Shown: positions 1 through 13,200, counted from the first letter of the stretch. The stretch is DNA of 64,000 bases from Acanthosepion esculentum (GCA_964036315.1 OZ038508.1:42946935-43010934), one strand, 5' to 3'. The notes: a model not told the origin generated them from the letters alone. Made by a program: numbers and translations.

Positions 1-992
1 TGTATTATAGACTACGCAAAGGCGTTCGACAAAGTACGTCACAAGGATCTGCTGGAACTGCACAGCAACTTTGATATATTCGGGAAAGGTATTAGAATAA
101 CCAATAACCTGTACTAGCAGCAAACAGCATGCATGCGGATAGAGGAGTCCAGCAGATATACAAAAATAGAAGGGGGCGTAAGGCAAGTATGTGTCTTATC
201 ACAGGACTTATTCAACCTATACAGCGAGGCAATTCTGAGAGAATTGGAAATCCTACCGAGATTCATCATTGGAGGCCACAACCTTAACATATAAGATACG
301 CAGATGACACGGAAAAGTAATTACGAAACTTACAGAAGGTAGCGAAGCAGAGCAAGAAGGAGCTAAGCATAAACTTCAAGAAGACAGACTGCATGAAAAT
401 CAAGCAGGTGCAGAAATTAAATATCGGCGAAGTGTTGCTACAGACGTAGGTAAGTGCGACGCTGAGATTCGAAAACGTATTGGGGTGTCCAATGACATTC
501 CAAAAGCTAAGCAGGGTATTAAGAGATAGGATACTTTCTTTGGTAACAAAGAAAAGAGTGCTGAGATGCTCCGCGACATCTGTCGTCCTTTACGGCAGCG
601 AATGTTGAACGGTCGCCTCAAAGATAAAGATACTCGAGGCAACGGAGGTATGGTTCTACAGAAAGATGCTGAGGATATCATGGACCGAGAATGAGAGCAA
701 CGATGCGGTTTTGGAGAAGATGAAAACAAGGAGACATCAGGAAAAGGCAACAAAAATTTCTGAGGCACGTAATGAGAAAAGAGGGCTTGGGAAATCTCAT
801 ACTCAAAAGTCGAATAGAGGGAAAGAGAAACAAGGGAAAGCAACATGTGACATAACTATCCGGCTTAAGAAAGTGGATAGCGGAACATGGCCTGAGTGAA
901 GTAGCAAGGGATAAAACTTACTGAGGGCTACAAGCGATATAGGAAATTGGAGATCCATGATCGCCTACATCCTCAAGGGATACGGCACATAA
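1..992 (+). pseudogene. LINE family A: 3' part of ORF2 reverse transcriptase, decayed
   Basis: The window opens inside a non-LTR retrotransposon reverse transcriptase: the first frame reads CIIDYAKAFDKVRHKDLLEL, the fingers motif of these enzymes. A QGCVLS-like stretch follows and a YADD catalytic box is encoded at 297-308, in a different frame from the start, so there is at least one frameshift as well as internal stops. Near 660-900 the frame gives LRISWT and EKRGLGKSH, typical of the C-terminal region of these LINEs. The end is marked by GATCGCCTAC, CGGCACAT and a stop at 990-992, followed by a poly-A tail to about 1022. Two more 3' ends of the same family lie at 19.84-20.25 kb and 51.85-52.4 kb. 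It is non-functional as read. Confidence 0.85.
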
Positions 993-1299
993 AAGGAAAA
1001 AAAAAAAAAAAAAAAAAAAAAACATGTCCGGATATATTAATTCCATTTCTGAAAATGTAGTCTGTCTGATGAGATAAATATGCATATATTCATCGAAATA
1101 AATTTATTACCGAATATGGATTTTTTGAAGTTATTCTCTAATTCTTATAATTTACTCTGTTTGTTACATTGAGGTATATGGACTAAAGGTCCTCTTTGGA
1201 ATAATCCCTACCAATTACAATTTGATATATAATTACTATAGATCATTTCTTTTATGGGTACACATATGATATGTGACTAGACCGAGAATTCTAATACTA

Positions 1300-1400
1300 A
1301 AGAAAAAATTGCACCTCTCTACAAGAATCGAACCTACCCCTTTTTAAGACAGGAAATGCACTCCCTTAGCCGAAACCCCCTTTCAGCAATTTGCCCACGG
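1300..1400 (-). repeat. tRNA-like SINE head (degenerate)
   Basis: On the minus strand CGGCTAAGGGAG fits the RNA polymerase III box A and GGTTCGATTCT fits box B, spaced as in a tRNA. Acceptor-stem pairing is poor, so I read it as a tRNA-derived SINE head or tRNA pseudogene, not a working tRNA gene. Confidence 0.45.
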
Positions 1401-1511
1401 GAGATTTTCGCTTTGAATATGTTGTCTTCTCGAAATTAGTCTATCCAATCAATGAATGAGTGAGAGATCATTTCAAAATTAGTGCCCGATTAAAAAATTA
1501 AAATATTTTAC

Positions 1512-2060
1512 TTACAATAAAATACTTATCAGCCAAATAAACCATATCCATTGATTGTAAAAACTGTCACCCATCGTTCTACTAATTTGATGATGCCATT
1601 TTCGTAAAAAAATTTTCCTGTTTTTTTTCACCATTGGAAAAAAATTGGGAGATAGTTCTTTTTTACCTGACGGTAGATGGTCAATTTTTCTACATTTAAA
1701 TGGTTCTACAGACTGGAACAAATAAAAATCCAAAGTCGCCAAGTCAGATTACATTGAGTGTTGGTGGCTTTCCCATTTCAACTCTCAGCTTCTGCAAGTT
1801 TTGCTTTGCAAGATGCAGTGTTGTTGTGGTGGTAAACTACAACTTTTCGATTTGCTAAAATCGACAGACTGTCCTTTAACACATGTCTCTTCAAATGATT
1901 AAAGGCCTTTAAGATGTCGATTTTCAGACTTTTCGATTTATTCTCCACGAGGGCGAGCAGAGTGTCTTGATCGACATCGTAAGTTTAACCGGAGCGTAGT
2001 TGAACATTTGGCTAAAAATCAAACCCGACGAAATCTGACAAAACACTTTTAGACCATCCG
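1512..2060 (-). pseudogene. mariner transposase relic
   Basis: Minus-strand frames recover the C-terminal half of a mariner (DD34D) transposase. They give NRKVVVYHHNNTASCKAKLA, then ATLDFYLFQSVEPF, then ENGIIKLVERW and NGYGLF. These line up with the family pattern HHDNARPH, DYHLFRSL, KLPERW and NG. The second catalytic aspartate position reads Asn (HHNN). Frameshifts and stops separate the pieces, so the copy is dead. No clear terminal inverted repeat was found. Confidence 0.6.
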
Positions 2061-2533
2061 AAGACGAGGATCACAATCCAAATGAAAATCTTCAATGTTA
2101 TTTTTTTTCAGCTCCGACGTTTATTCCTTTCCGAAATTCATAGATAATATGGAAAAGTGTGACTGTTCATCCTCAGTATTTATGGTATTCAATAGTGGAC
2201 AAAACAGCCAACAAAGCCTAAAATCGCAAGTGAACAAGGGAAAGTTTCAATATAGAATACATCAGGAATCGGTACAAAAACAAATGCCAGTGTCACTTTG
2301 CCGTCGATTTTATTAATGACAGTTCGGCACAAACAATTGCAATGATTTTTTATATATATTTCGGAGAGCGAAAATTTTCTATGAAAATTTCTCGGACATT
2401 CAGACCGGTAAATGTTATTTAATACTGTTTATTATAAAACAGAGCATTTGCTTAAATACTTGGATCTATAAAAAGAACGTTAAACATAATATATATAAAT
2501 GTCTTTAAATAAATTTTCGGACTATGTCCAATT

Positions 2534-2579
<46 letters not shown>

Positions 2580-2639
2580 TTGTGTATGAAGATTACACCA
2601 CCTTTAGCCCATAGTTTAATTGTACATTGTTGAATTAGT

Positions 2640-3080
2640 TATCCACATGGAATCTAAGACAAGGGATTACTGGTTAAAGTTATCTGGAAAGCATATAGCC
2701 GGAAGGAAGTTCCACAAGCGAGAAGTGTGAGAAAATAAACAACGTAAGATTTACGGTTACATCTAGCCAACTCAAATGTAAATTTATGAGATCTCGATGC
2801 CAGTCTAATACTGCACTTAAATTTTTTTAAAAGTCTACGTACAGCAGTGAAGAACTCATCCGAACAATTACCATGAAAATGTTTATAGAAAGGGCACAGG
2901 GAGGCAACCGTACAGCGATCGGAAAATGACTTGTAAAGAGGCGCCATATCAGGTTCAATAATATAGCTGATTCTTTGGATTTTATCAAGGCGCTCTAGAT
3001 AAATATCAGGCGAACTGGACTACATACGATAGCAAAATTCTAAGTATGAACGAATGGTAAACATAGATATCTAAGACAGT
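2640..3080 (-). pseudogene. LINE family B: C-terminal end of ORF2
   Basis: The minus-strand frame starts MAPLYKSFSDRCTVASLCPF and continues YKHFHGNCSDEF and later LLACGTSFRLYAF. This is the thumb/C-terminal pattern of Jockey/CR1-like elements (LSHRR.VASLCLFYRY.HG.CS.EL, then FFPRTSRLWNSLP.S.FP). Upstream codons continue into a QRIS-like segment with stops. It is one of many fragments of this family in the window, mostly on the minus strand. Confidence 0.6.
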
Positions 3081-5109
3081 CTGGAAAGGAAAAATATATA
3101 TCTAAGAGTAATTAAATTGACTGGATCGCGCGCATGACGAAGAGAAATTGGGGATTTTTTTTTACATGAGGTCTAATGAATAATTAACTAAAGGTACAAT
3201 ATTTGTTAGAATTCAAAAATATCGATTTGTTTTCATCATTGGAAACATGGAGTCCAGTTCATAAATTAAATAAATGTCAAATTGATCCCTGATACTTAAT
3301 GAGCTAATGGTATTGTGTTGTTAATTTTGAGACTGCCCACGTCATTGTTAACTACAGACAAGTGGTGCTGTCATTTTTCTAATTTGGAAAGCCGAAATTC
3401 CGCGTTTTGATAAATGGCGTGTAATGAGGAATATATTATATGTTAGTTCACTAAGAGGTCAACATTAAGCAGCGAGACGGTTTCATGCTTCAACGCTATC
3501 TTCAGACCATCATGTTTTGTAAATTGCGTTTTAGCTTGGAACACACTGTTGCCGCTATCTTGACCTCAGTGTTCACTTATTTTTACGTACGCTCTATCTG
3601 CAAATAAAGAGATTCATAGAAAGAATTCTATAAAATATAAATTCGAATAAAAATGACCATGCTTTAATGACAAAATCCATCCATAAAAATGTGAAATTAA
3701 TGGTGACAGATGTACATGTTGATAATAAATCTGGAGGTCAAGGAAAAAATACATTTTTACACATCAAGTACTTATTTGCCTTCATAATCATTCTCGTCAA
3801 ATCAACAATTCGGTGTTAAATATTAATAAAATACACTAACGTAATAGGGTGAACAATTTATATATATATATAAAAAAAAATCACTTGGGAAATACGGGTG
3901 AGGCCACGGATTTATTGATGCTCCCTGGTAGGCTGTGTAAACGTAATTAGGGAATACATGAATAAATTCCACATGTATGACTGCTCAATAAATTTCGGCC
4001 TGCCAATTCCAAATATAAATATGTAAAATAATTGCATATATATGCAATTTAGAAGTGGAAAGCAAACGAATATAGGCGGTAGGAGAATAGAGCTCTTAGA
4101 AAGTGCGTCTATAGATGCAGAGCACGGCAAAGATAATCATCGACTAGAGAAAGGGTCAGGGAAGAAGGTTGATGCAGATATATAGAGGAGAAAGATGACA
4201 GTGAAACTGAATTGGTATGAAAGGTAGGTAGATAGAAGTGAGACTTGGACTTGCCAAGAAAGAAAGAGAAACCAGATGTAATTTACAACAAAAACACACA
4301 AATCATACACATACACAAACGTCTGTGTGTATGTGAAAACGTATGAAGAGATGAAGAAAATGGAAGTTACAAAGATGTCAGCTAGCAAGAAAGATGAACA
4401 GATAAATAGATACAGACATGTGAAGATAAAATTAAAGAGATATCGATAAGAATAATTCTTAGAAATTAATTAGTGTCTGTTTAGTTTTATTCCGCTTCAG
4501 GCTAGGTACTTTTCAGCGCTTAACGTGTATGCGTCTGTGTGCGTATACATGTTTCGGTAAAGACGTTTGAAAGGTCCTGTGATTAAGCTATTTAATTTTT
4601 CTAGTGTTCGTTCAAGTGTTTTTTTTTCTGGACACACAATTTGTAAAACCTGTAAATGCTAGTACAAAATACAAGCATTATAACCTCTATATACAAAAAA
4701 ATAAAAAATAACTGAAGCAATAATGATAAAAAAAAAGAAAATCTCAACTTTCAATATTAACTACGGCCACGGCCACAACGTGCTGACTGTTTAGAAAATA
4801 AGACAACCCTATAACTCTAGATACATACACACAACCCATGAACTCCGTTAAAAAGTAAAAATAAAATCATTCTTGATAATGGCTAAAAGAATAGCCGAAA
4901 GCGCTCGAAAATGCAGAAAATTTAGACTGTTTTTACACACTGTGTTCAGAAAAAAATCACTTGTACGAACAAAAAACAAATAAATGAAAAGCTTAACCGC
5001 AGTACCTTATCAGGCGTACTTAAAACTAGTACAAAAGAACAACTGCTACCTAAATGCACACACACACACACACGTGTGTATGTGTGTGTGCTTCTTATTC
5101 GATTATATT
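3081..5109. other. AT-rich spacer
   Basis: Apart from the repeat at 3430-3600, I see no gene. It holds a TTGATAATGGCTAAAAG + CCGAAAGCG hairpin at 4874-4905 and a (CA)n(GT)n tract at 5057-5091. Confidence 0.5.
3430..3600. repeat. Interspersed repeat shared with 42.6 kb
   Basis: The end of this segment (TTGACCTCAGTGTTCACTTA followed by CGCTCTATCT) is matched with few changes at 42650-42695. No coding or known SINE head is visible. Confidence 0.35.
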
Positions 5110-5383
5110 TTTTTGAACTTCTATAGCCGAGTTTGAATTCCAGTCGAATCCATTACATTCACTTACATGCTAATACCCTTGGGAAAGATATGAATACTCT
5201 TCTCCCTCCAGCTATGGGCAAATAGCACGACAGACCGTGTTGTATAGCCTTGGATGGCAACTGTTCTACCGTAGAAAGCAATGGCAACCCACTGCGGGAA
5301 AATAATCTGCCTCGTCAGTCATGTATTGAAAGATACATGATCGCCTAAGCGTGTATCACGCATGGCACATAACTGACTGATAT
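5110..5383 (+). repeat. SINE body (5S-SINE type) with a LINE-like 3' tail
   Basis: The stretch CATTCACTTACATGCTAATA and CCCTTGGGAAAGATATGAAT matches the bodies of the 5S-headed repeats at 13.4-13.8 kb. It continues through GCAATGGCAACCCACTGCGG and ends ACATGATCGCCTAAG then GCATGGCACATAACTGA. That tail resembles the 3' end of LINE family A (CATGATCGCCTAC, CGGCACAT). The head is missing or replaced by a (CA/GT)n tract. Confidence 0.6.
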
Positions 5384-5462
5384 CACCTGAAGAAGACCGG
5401 GGCGTACAAATGTCGGGAATATGACAAAGATGAGGAAATCAGTCCGTTCAATGTAAATAGTG
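5384..5462 (+). repeat. Fragment of the tRNA-SINE body with hairpin module
   Basis: CACCTGAAGAAGACCGG is followed by a degraded GAAA side and GACAAAGATGAGGA, then CAATGTAAATA. This is the same module as in the SINEs at 8.2, 14.3 and 38.9 kb, here fused directly to the tail of the preceding SINE. Confidence 0.5.
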
Positions 5463-8160
5463 TAAAATGCAAAATCAAGGATACGTTATATTTTAGTGTG
5501 TGTGTGTGTGTGTGTGTTTAAAAACGTTAAAAGAAATATTTTTAATTTGATACCTGATACGACATCATTAATTCATCCAATGGAAAGGGCTAATGTTTAG
5601 GATATCAAAGTGTCATGACACCAACCTAGTTGGTTATGCAATTGAACCGATCGCAACGCTACTTCCGGGTTCATCTTCAGTAGCAAATCTGAGCTTAAAA
5701 TATCAGTTTGGAACTCTATACAGTTTCAAGTCGATTGTTGGCGCGTAGTCAAGAGCAAAACGATTGAGAAATTTTTAATCTCATCGCGGATTCAAATATT
5801 CACACGAGATTTATCAATCTCTGTTGACATTCAATAGTTTGTCTTTTGTGTATAAAGCGAAAGTATATCTGAGCGTTGATGAATTTACAGCGCTACACAA
5901 AGAATAACCAGGACACTGTTAAACAAATTGTTTCAAAAGAGGAGACAGATAAGGCAAAATGTGATTGTTATCGTTTCTGGACTGGATCAATTTTCTCTTC
6001 GCTTTACAACTTTAATAGCGCCCAGTACCTTTCACACGGTTATGTGAGTGGAGAGAAATAATTACTCTGCTCTATGAAAACTCTTTCCCATAGAGGAAAC
6101 GTTGCAAGTATGCCGCTACTCTATTGCTATTTCTCATGCAAAGCCCTATTAAAGATATTCAATTGTTTCTTTTTTCTAATAAAACACGTTATACTACTTC
6201 CACAGAATCGAATCATCATTCAATTGCAAAATATCCTCATAATTTTCACTTTCTACCACCTCGTCTTTCACGCATATCACACCTCATTGGTCATTACCGC
6301 CTTAAAAGTAACCCGCTACCTTGTGTAGCTCTTCAGCTTTGTATTGTTCGAACTTTCGTCTAAACAAAATAACAATGGTGTTAAAAAAAAACGGGAATAT
6401 ATACGAAGAGAATATACATGAAAGAGAATAACGCTGTTGGAAAACGTGGGCAACGTGGAAGTTTTACAGAAAAAGCGAATGAAAAGGAAACTATAAGTAG
6501 GTGGTTCTTTGCTGGGTGACGAGTAGACATGTTAAGGACATTTTAAACACTACGGCAGGATCAGAGTTGCCAAGAGGGCAGAGTTGCGTGACACGACAGG
6601 AGTCGAGGATAAAAGTAAAGCAGAGATCGAGAAGGGAAGCCTTACCGTCAGGGTTAATGGGAAACCCACAGGAAAGTCAATCACTTGTGTCAGAGATTGA
6701 GTGATTGAAAAGTTATGGATTTGTATGCCAGTGAGATCAGTTATAGTGTGCGTTTAAGCCACGTGGTATGGTGGGTGTTAAAGTTACCGAACACGAATAT
6801 ATGTGCAAACGAGTGTAGGGAGATAACTGTCTATATTGTCGGAAATGCTATCGAGTACACCAGTCTTGAGAGGAAGAGGAACGGTAGAGAAAGAGATAGC
6901 TATTAGAATTGAGGAGAGATAGATTGAGTCACATTAGACGTGGTTATTTCGTGTCTCGGTGAACTTGCTCCTCAGTAGGTGAGAGTGGCAGAGCGACCCA
7001 ACTTGCTAGTTAAATATCTATATGTCGACGTGTATAATAAAATCCCTTTTAAGTTCTCATTTTACCTCCGAACAAACAGACTAGCGATCACAGCAGCAAG
7101 AAAGAAACATACGAGTTAATCAAGACCGTCACCCTAAGAATACCCCAGCGCGAAGGGGCTATACAACATATTTTATAAACCGTACATTATAAAATATCAA
7201 TTTAATATAATAAAATTCTGTTACTCTATATACTAGATTATAGTGGAATTTTTTATTAGTTTTTACGTTAAAAATTAGGGGATCGTAATTTTATCTGGTA
7301 ATTTTTCTTTTTTAAAAAAGGTTAAAAATCATGCATGTTTTGCTCTACACACATTTCTTTGGAGGACTTAAAATTTATCAAAAAAAAAAAAAAGAAAATA
7401 AATCAGGAGTCCTACTATACATGAAATCTGATTATACACGGGTATATACGGTAAATGTCAGTAATTTGAATGTTGATTTTATGTTCAAGCAGACAGACTT
7501 ATTTCTCAGTTAAACGACGATTGTTGCAATAAAATCTTCATAATTTATTTTATCCAAGTAACTTTAGTGTATATCAAATTTATTCTTTCGTCTCCTTCAT
7601 CCATTTTCATGACTAACATACTTCAAAGATTTCCTTCAGACAAAATTGCTGAAAGAGGCATTTTCTTTATTCAAAAACTGCGGGAAGAAAAAGCATTTTA
7701 TTTTGAAAACAAATATAGAAAGCTTCTTTCAGTCAGGAAGTAGGATCAAATTGTGTTTCCTTCCAATACAGTTGTTATCCAGACATTTTGAATGAGGTTA
7801 TAGACGGTGGAAAATGGCTACGATTTCATAGCTTTCATATCTGGCACCGAATTTAACCAGTTCATCTGTCTTTTATATATTATATTATTTTATATTTTAT
7901 TATACAATTTTATTTTAGTGTAGTTAGAAATCATGAATAGCTCACTACCTTCAGCCTCTGCACTTAGACGAATCAGATGACACTACATTATTCGGCAAAC
8001 CTTTGGTAACCCGCTCATAGTGATTCTTTGCTCTACCACGTATTTTAACTTGACACCGTTAAAAATTTATTGAAGTCTGTTTCGCTGGATTGGTTCCCCA
8101 AGCAAAGCATATCTGTCGGAATGTGGTCTAGATTCATTAACTGTCATCTGATTTAGTATC
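5463..8160. other. Spacer without a recognisable gene
   Basis: (GT)n at 5496-5517, scattered short frames, and a GC-richer part at 6440-7140 without domains or convincing splice pairs. CTGAAGATGAACCCGG at 5665-5682 (minus) resembles the hairpin modules. Confidence 0.45.
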
Positions 8161-8486
8161 TGTCTATATTTCTGAGATGATGTATTAGTACACTATTTCC
8201 ATTATTCGGACTATTGTCATCATCTTGTCGCCATATATATTACAACGTTTCGGCCGTTGTACGTCCCGGCCTTATCCACGTGGTTGGAATGTCGAACTGA
8301 ACACTTTATTTCGCTCACTAGAGGTAGACTGTTCTAGTTCCACGTCTAATGGATGTCATTTATCAGTTATCTCCTGCTTAATTCCCTCTCCAAGTTCTCC
8401 ACCGCCTTAACCAGGTATTGAACTCACACTGTTTTGGTCCTCTCACTGGATCTAACTAACGCCTTTATCCACTGTGCCATGAGTCC
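8161..8486 (-). repeat. tRNA-derived SINE, minus strand
   Basis: Read on the minus strand the element starts with a tRNA-like head: GTGGATAAAGGCGTTAGTTAG as box A region and GTGAGTTCAATACCTGG as box B region (8401-8486). The body follows, with the hairpin AAGGCCGGGACGT then CAACGGCCGAAACGTTG, and the end matches the copy at 14291 (both finish at a TCTGAGAT and TGTCTATAT block). Three further copies or parts occur in the window. Confidence 0.7.
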
Positions 8487-9549
8487 ATTAATGCATGCAA
8501 GATTTCACTGCTTTAGCATCACTCCTTCATAGTCAGCCTATGAACTTTTCAGCCCAGCCTCGTATAATAATTATGAGGATAGCTGAACAAATTTATAGCA
8601 GAATTTGCAACTCAGAATTAATAGAGTAAATAAATTTCCAATAACTGTCATTAAATTTAAAACTAATTTCTTTATATTTTTACAAATCGTTTAAATATAA
8701 ACGTGTGTGCAGCTTGACTTTCTGCAGGCGTATCATTTTTCTACTGAACATTTTTATAATTTGAAATATTCGTAGAATTGAAAATATATACGATACAAAG
8801 AATGTTCATACATTTATTAAAGAAGAAGCGAAGTTACAGGCGGAAATACAACATTTAAAAAGAAGCTGGCACGTGGTTTTAATTGTTAGGGAGTCTTTTG
8901 ATCTCTCGTCGCTTCGCTTAATCCATTGACATAGATTTAAGCATATCTGAGTTGACTAAATAAAACCAGTTTCTTTTAAGATAAAATTTCGAAGAATTTT
9001 GAGTTTATTTAAACTAACAGCAATTAGTTGAAGATTCTTATTTCTTTTCAATGTGATCTATTTTCTATTCTGTCGAGTAATTTTCAAATTTGGTTTTGGA
9101 TATTTTTGGCATTTATTTCCTGGAGTCTGACGGTTTGATATACAAGTGTATTGGTGTTCGTCGTAAATTATCCGCGTCTAATTTCGTCAGAATGTTTATA
9201 CGGCAAAATTCTTGCGGAAAGTTTGGCTTTTCGAAAGTTTTTTTTTCAATTTATCTGAGCTTTTCAGCATATGATTTTAAAACTTCGTCATTTTGTGCTA
9301 GATTATTTTTCCATTAAGCCTAGACATATGTCCATCTATATACTCTTTCTATAAAAGATTGCAGTTTGTGCTGGAGTTTCATATTTGCTTGTTCATAGAT
9401 TTTAATGTTCGTCATAATTGCTCAGTTTTTAATTTTGACAGAATGTTACTGTCGCGACCCTCATCTGCAACCTTTTTGGATTTTTCGAGTTATCCGGGTT
9501 TTTTTTTGGGTGGGGGATGAAATTCAAATACATGGTGCAGGAGTCACTC

Positions 9550-10040
9550 ACGGCTCATGTTTATCGAATGGTGTGTGATATGAACGAAAATAGAGGAAAT
9601 AGGTGAAGATCGTGAGGATAAGATGGTCATTTACTGTTGGCTTGAAAAGGTTAAGAGTATAGTTTTCAGGGAAAAATCTACGCGAGTATCTGCTTCGAAA
9701 GATAGTTATTCTTGTTGAAAATATATCTGAGGGCATCTTCCTTTTTTATAATCAGAATACGGAGGGAATAAGTGTGACCCGACCCCCGAGAAATAGCATT
9801 GCGAAGCTTAACTGTAAAGTATTGAACTTTTGAAACTAAGGAAAGGCGCTCATCTGAACCTTTGCCATGGATATAGCGATAAAGTATCGATAGATTTACG
9901 ATGTTGCGTCCGTGGAAAAGCGGTTGCACTGTAAAACAATTCATATCTCAGAAGACTACTTCAACTAGATTGAATTCAATCAAAGCTGGATACTGATAAA
10001 TGGGCACACCCAGTTCATATATGGCAGCAATACATCATTT
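9550..10040 (-). pseudogene. LINE family B: ORF2 C-terminus
   Basis: Minus-strand frames give RNIVNLSILYRYIHGKGSDE and, after a frameshift, RRFFPENYTLNLFKPTVNDH. These are the conserved HRR.VASLSLFYRY.HGKCSDE and FP..YNL..FK..VN blocks of Jockey/CR1-like LINEs. At least one frameshift separates them. Confidence 0.6.
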
Positions 10041-10909
10041 TTGTTTTGTAATGTGTCTCTTGTTAAGATATTTTCCTGTTGTTCGTGTGTTGATATTTTC
10101 TACATGTATTTGAAGTTATGATTTACTATTTTTTTAAAGTAAATTTTGAGGATAAAACAGGGAAGTGTATGTATGGCAATAGAAAACTGAGTAGGTAATG
10201 AGGGAATACATAAGGTTTCAAACTAGTTTTCTATTTTAGTTTGCAGTCGGTGAAAAATTATACATATTAGTGATTCTGGTGTTCGAGTGTGGTATGATCA
10301 CTTTTTATTTCATAATTGCCGCGTGAAACAAAGAGAAAAAAAACAGACGAAACGGAAAGAAAATTTAAAAGGCTAGATAAAAAAGGACTTTTAAACTAAA
10401 TGTAATAAAGACAAAATTTCTTTAAAATATGAATAATAATTTAGAAAGAAGTGAATGTTGTCAGAATATTATTTTAAAATTAAAACAAATTTAAAAATAT
10501 CGAACCTAAATTTTATAGAATGCTCTCAACACGAATTGCGTATAAACTGCAAATTTCACCAACAACCTAAAATGTCCAAAAATATAAAAATATTACTTTT
10601 GAAAAGTACAAGAAAGTAAAGCGACAAAGTTTAGCGATCTTCATTTTGTTCTGTTGTAATTATTTAATATTTTTGTTATTTGCCCAAAGATCGTGTTTAT
10701 TTCAAAATTAGCTTCCTTTATTAAAATTTCAAAAACCATTTTTTTCTCTCCTGTTCATTTTTAACCCCGCCTGAGTGCACTTTGTTTTGCACACTGCCAT
10801 TCATTTCTCTTTGTGCCTTCTAATCACACGATATCTCCAGTTTTTGCTTCGTTTTTTTAATTTTTCGAAAGTTGTTTTTCTTCCTATTTGATCAGAAAAA
10901 GAATAACCG

Positions 10910-10940
<31 letters not shown>

Positions 10941-12589
10941 GCATTTTTCTAATTTCATAGACAATATTTTTCTCGTTTGACGTTGTTACTTTGCTTCCTT
11001 TCAGTCATATTTGCTGCACAGTTAGAAGATTTTGAAATTGATCAGAAATGTTTAGTCTTTCCACTAAAAAGGTCTCAAAGTAGAAAAATGAGAAACTGTA
11101 GCCATAACAATTTTGAGATGGCCAAGAGTTTTAATATCAAAGCAAGGTATCTCGGTGTAAGGGTTAATTTATAACGAGACTAATCTAATATACCATTTCT
11201 ATTCGGTATTGCGTTCAATCTTTATTTTGACCCGAAAAAAAAAATTCAACATTAATAACCGTACAAGTTATTATAAAGTAAACCAAGCTAATATCACCCA
11301 CTCAGGTAGTGTACACTCCATCTGGAGAGTATGAGGCCTACAGCCTCAGTACACTAGACGTTACTGCTATGGTTTCCATAGCAAATAAGTTTTTCCCAGT
11401 ATCGGGTTGTTAGCTCAACGCTAAGCAGTTTATTTATTTATATTTTTAAAAGAGTTATCCTTCTCCTAGACTCGCTCCCAACCAAGCGGAAAGCACCAAG
11501 TGTTTTTTTTACTATTTAATCCAAAGCTTTTCGAAGAGGTTGATAGATTGATTGCTTCATTTTCTACAGCTTTTCAAATTTTGCAGGTTATTTAAAGCCA
11601 GAAAATATTTTTAGATTTGAGATTTTTAGATTATAGTCTTTTGATACAAGTCTTACTAATTAACGCATAACTCAGCAGAGAGGTGAAAATTCATGATTTA
11701 CACCCCCAAGTAAAATAAACACCGGCATTACCGTAGGCGCCATCTATATCCATATAAAATTCTGACTTCTTTTAGTCCGTACGTCACACCCTCTAAAACA
11801 GCCATCCACTGCCCAATCAAAACAAAATATTGGGTAGAACAGCAAACAGGTAAGGCCCTGCAAAGTAGAGATTGTTTTACTAGAATGCAAAAGCTGAAAA
11901 ATTAATTTTTATTCTTTAATATACAAAATACACTTTTAAAGAGAATATAATGATTAAATAATATTTAATAAAAATGCAATTTTGTTTTTTTGCCTATTTT
12001 TTCTTTAAGTTTTTACATATATATATACCAGAATAAAATATAATGTACAGTAATAGCACTGCAAATAGAAAAACAGTAGGGAGAGTTTCACATAACTAAG
12101 AATAGAAGGAATTTTTTTTTTTTTTTAGGTATTTGAATTTTTTGGCAACACGCTGACCCAAGTTGGAATCTTCATAGTATTTAGCATTTATTTTGTCGAG
12201 ATTTAAAGACTCGACACAAAATGTTAACGGTAACTTCAACAATACTAAATACTGTAAGGATTTCAATACGCGTCAGCGGGTAGCAACAACAAATCTATTT
12301 TATTGGAAAGAAATGTGATGAGAGAGATAATGGCAACTTGGAGAAATTGTTAAAATACGCATAGATACTACTGTAGCGAGTTCAATGTATAGTTCAAAAA
12401 TTATGTTACGCGCTGGTTTTCTGTCATTCCCCCCAATCTTTCCTGTGAGTATCAGATTTTCCAAGCCCTCTTATTGTCTAGGTTTACTCTTACTAAGTTC
12501 TGAGTAATGATCAGCAGTCTCGAGCGCCACTTGGCTAGTTTAGCTTCATTTTTTTGGTTTTGTGTTAAACTAACCCTTAGATTATCTGA
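10041..12589. other. AT-rich spacer
   Basis: It contains a 26-base poly-A at 10911-10937 and a block with GAGGCCTACAGCCTC palindrome near 11330-11350, followed by TTTATTTATTTA; probably an old retroposon. The block CTAGACTCGCTCCCAACCAAG (11467) resembles CTAGACTGGCTGCCACACTAAG (16145). No gene seen. Confidence 0.4.
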
Positions 12590-12720
12590 TCACCTTGATT
12601 ATGATCCATTTCAGATAATGGTGCCAGTAACGATCGCGATTAAACGGCGTGGACGAAACCCGGGTTCGAATCTAACTCGTGTCGATTTGACAAGGAGACG
12701 ACTTCCTTATAATATTCGTC
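12590..12720 (+). repeat. tRNA-like SINE head
   Basis: GCGATTAAACGGCGTGGACG is followed by CCCGGGTTCGAATCT, a near-perfect box B. A degraded tRNA-like box A lies upstream around 12618-12640. The downstream body is not matched elsewhere with confidence. Confidence 0.45.
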
Positions 12721-13069
12721 TGGAGAGACGATCCCAAAGTACGGCATTTTTAGGAATTGCCTGAAAGCCATACGCTAGTTTGACCACAAACTTTTGAGTT
12801 AAAATGGGTGGACGAAACTGCAGAAACGGTCGATACCTGTGCTGGTAGGAAGGCCCAAGTCATCGTGGCCGATATTTGAACGTTTTGGTCTCTTTCAAAC
12901 TGGTGATTATGCATTCTCTCCTAGAAAATGTACCTAAGCATGGCCGCAGTATGGACTACAGATCGTCTATGGGTTTTGATGAAACAAAGATACTCGTGCA
13001 GACGGCTGCATCACGGTTTAGTTAGGCAGCTTGACAAGCAGGCATACTCACGTACGAGCGGTCAGTCAT

Positions 13070-13200
13070 ACTTATGGTTCTGGAAAATGCTTTGATCGTT
13101 TAACGGTTATCGTCCCAAAGCGGAATCGGGGAGCAGAGTTCAAATTCTGGACTGGTCTTTTGCGTTTAGTTTCGCACAAATACCTCTAAGAAAAAGCATA
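13070..13200 (+). repeat. tRNA-like SINE head
   Basis: GATCGTTTAACGGTTATCGTC, GCGGAATCGGGGAGC and GAGTTCAAATTCTGG follow the order and spacing of a tRNA from D-arm to T-arm. The stems are imperfect, so it is a SINE head or pseudogene. Confidence 0.5.

Noticed and set aside
400..846. 148-codon minus-strand frame
   Set aside because: It is the antisense of the family A LINE reverse transcriptase, which has clear motifs on the plus strand.
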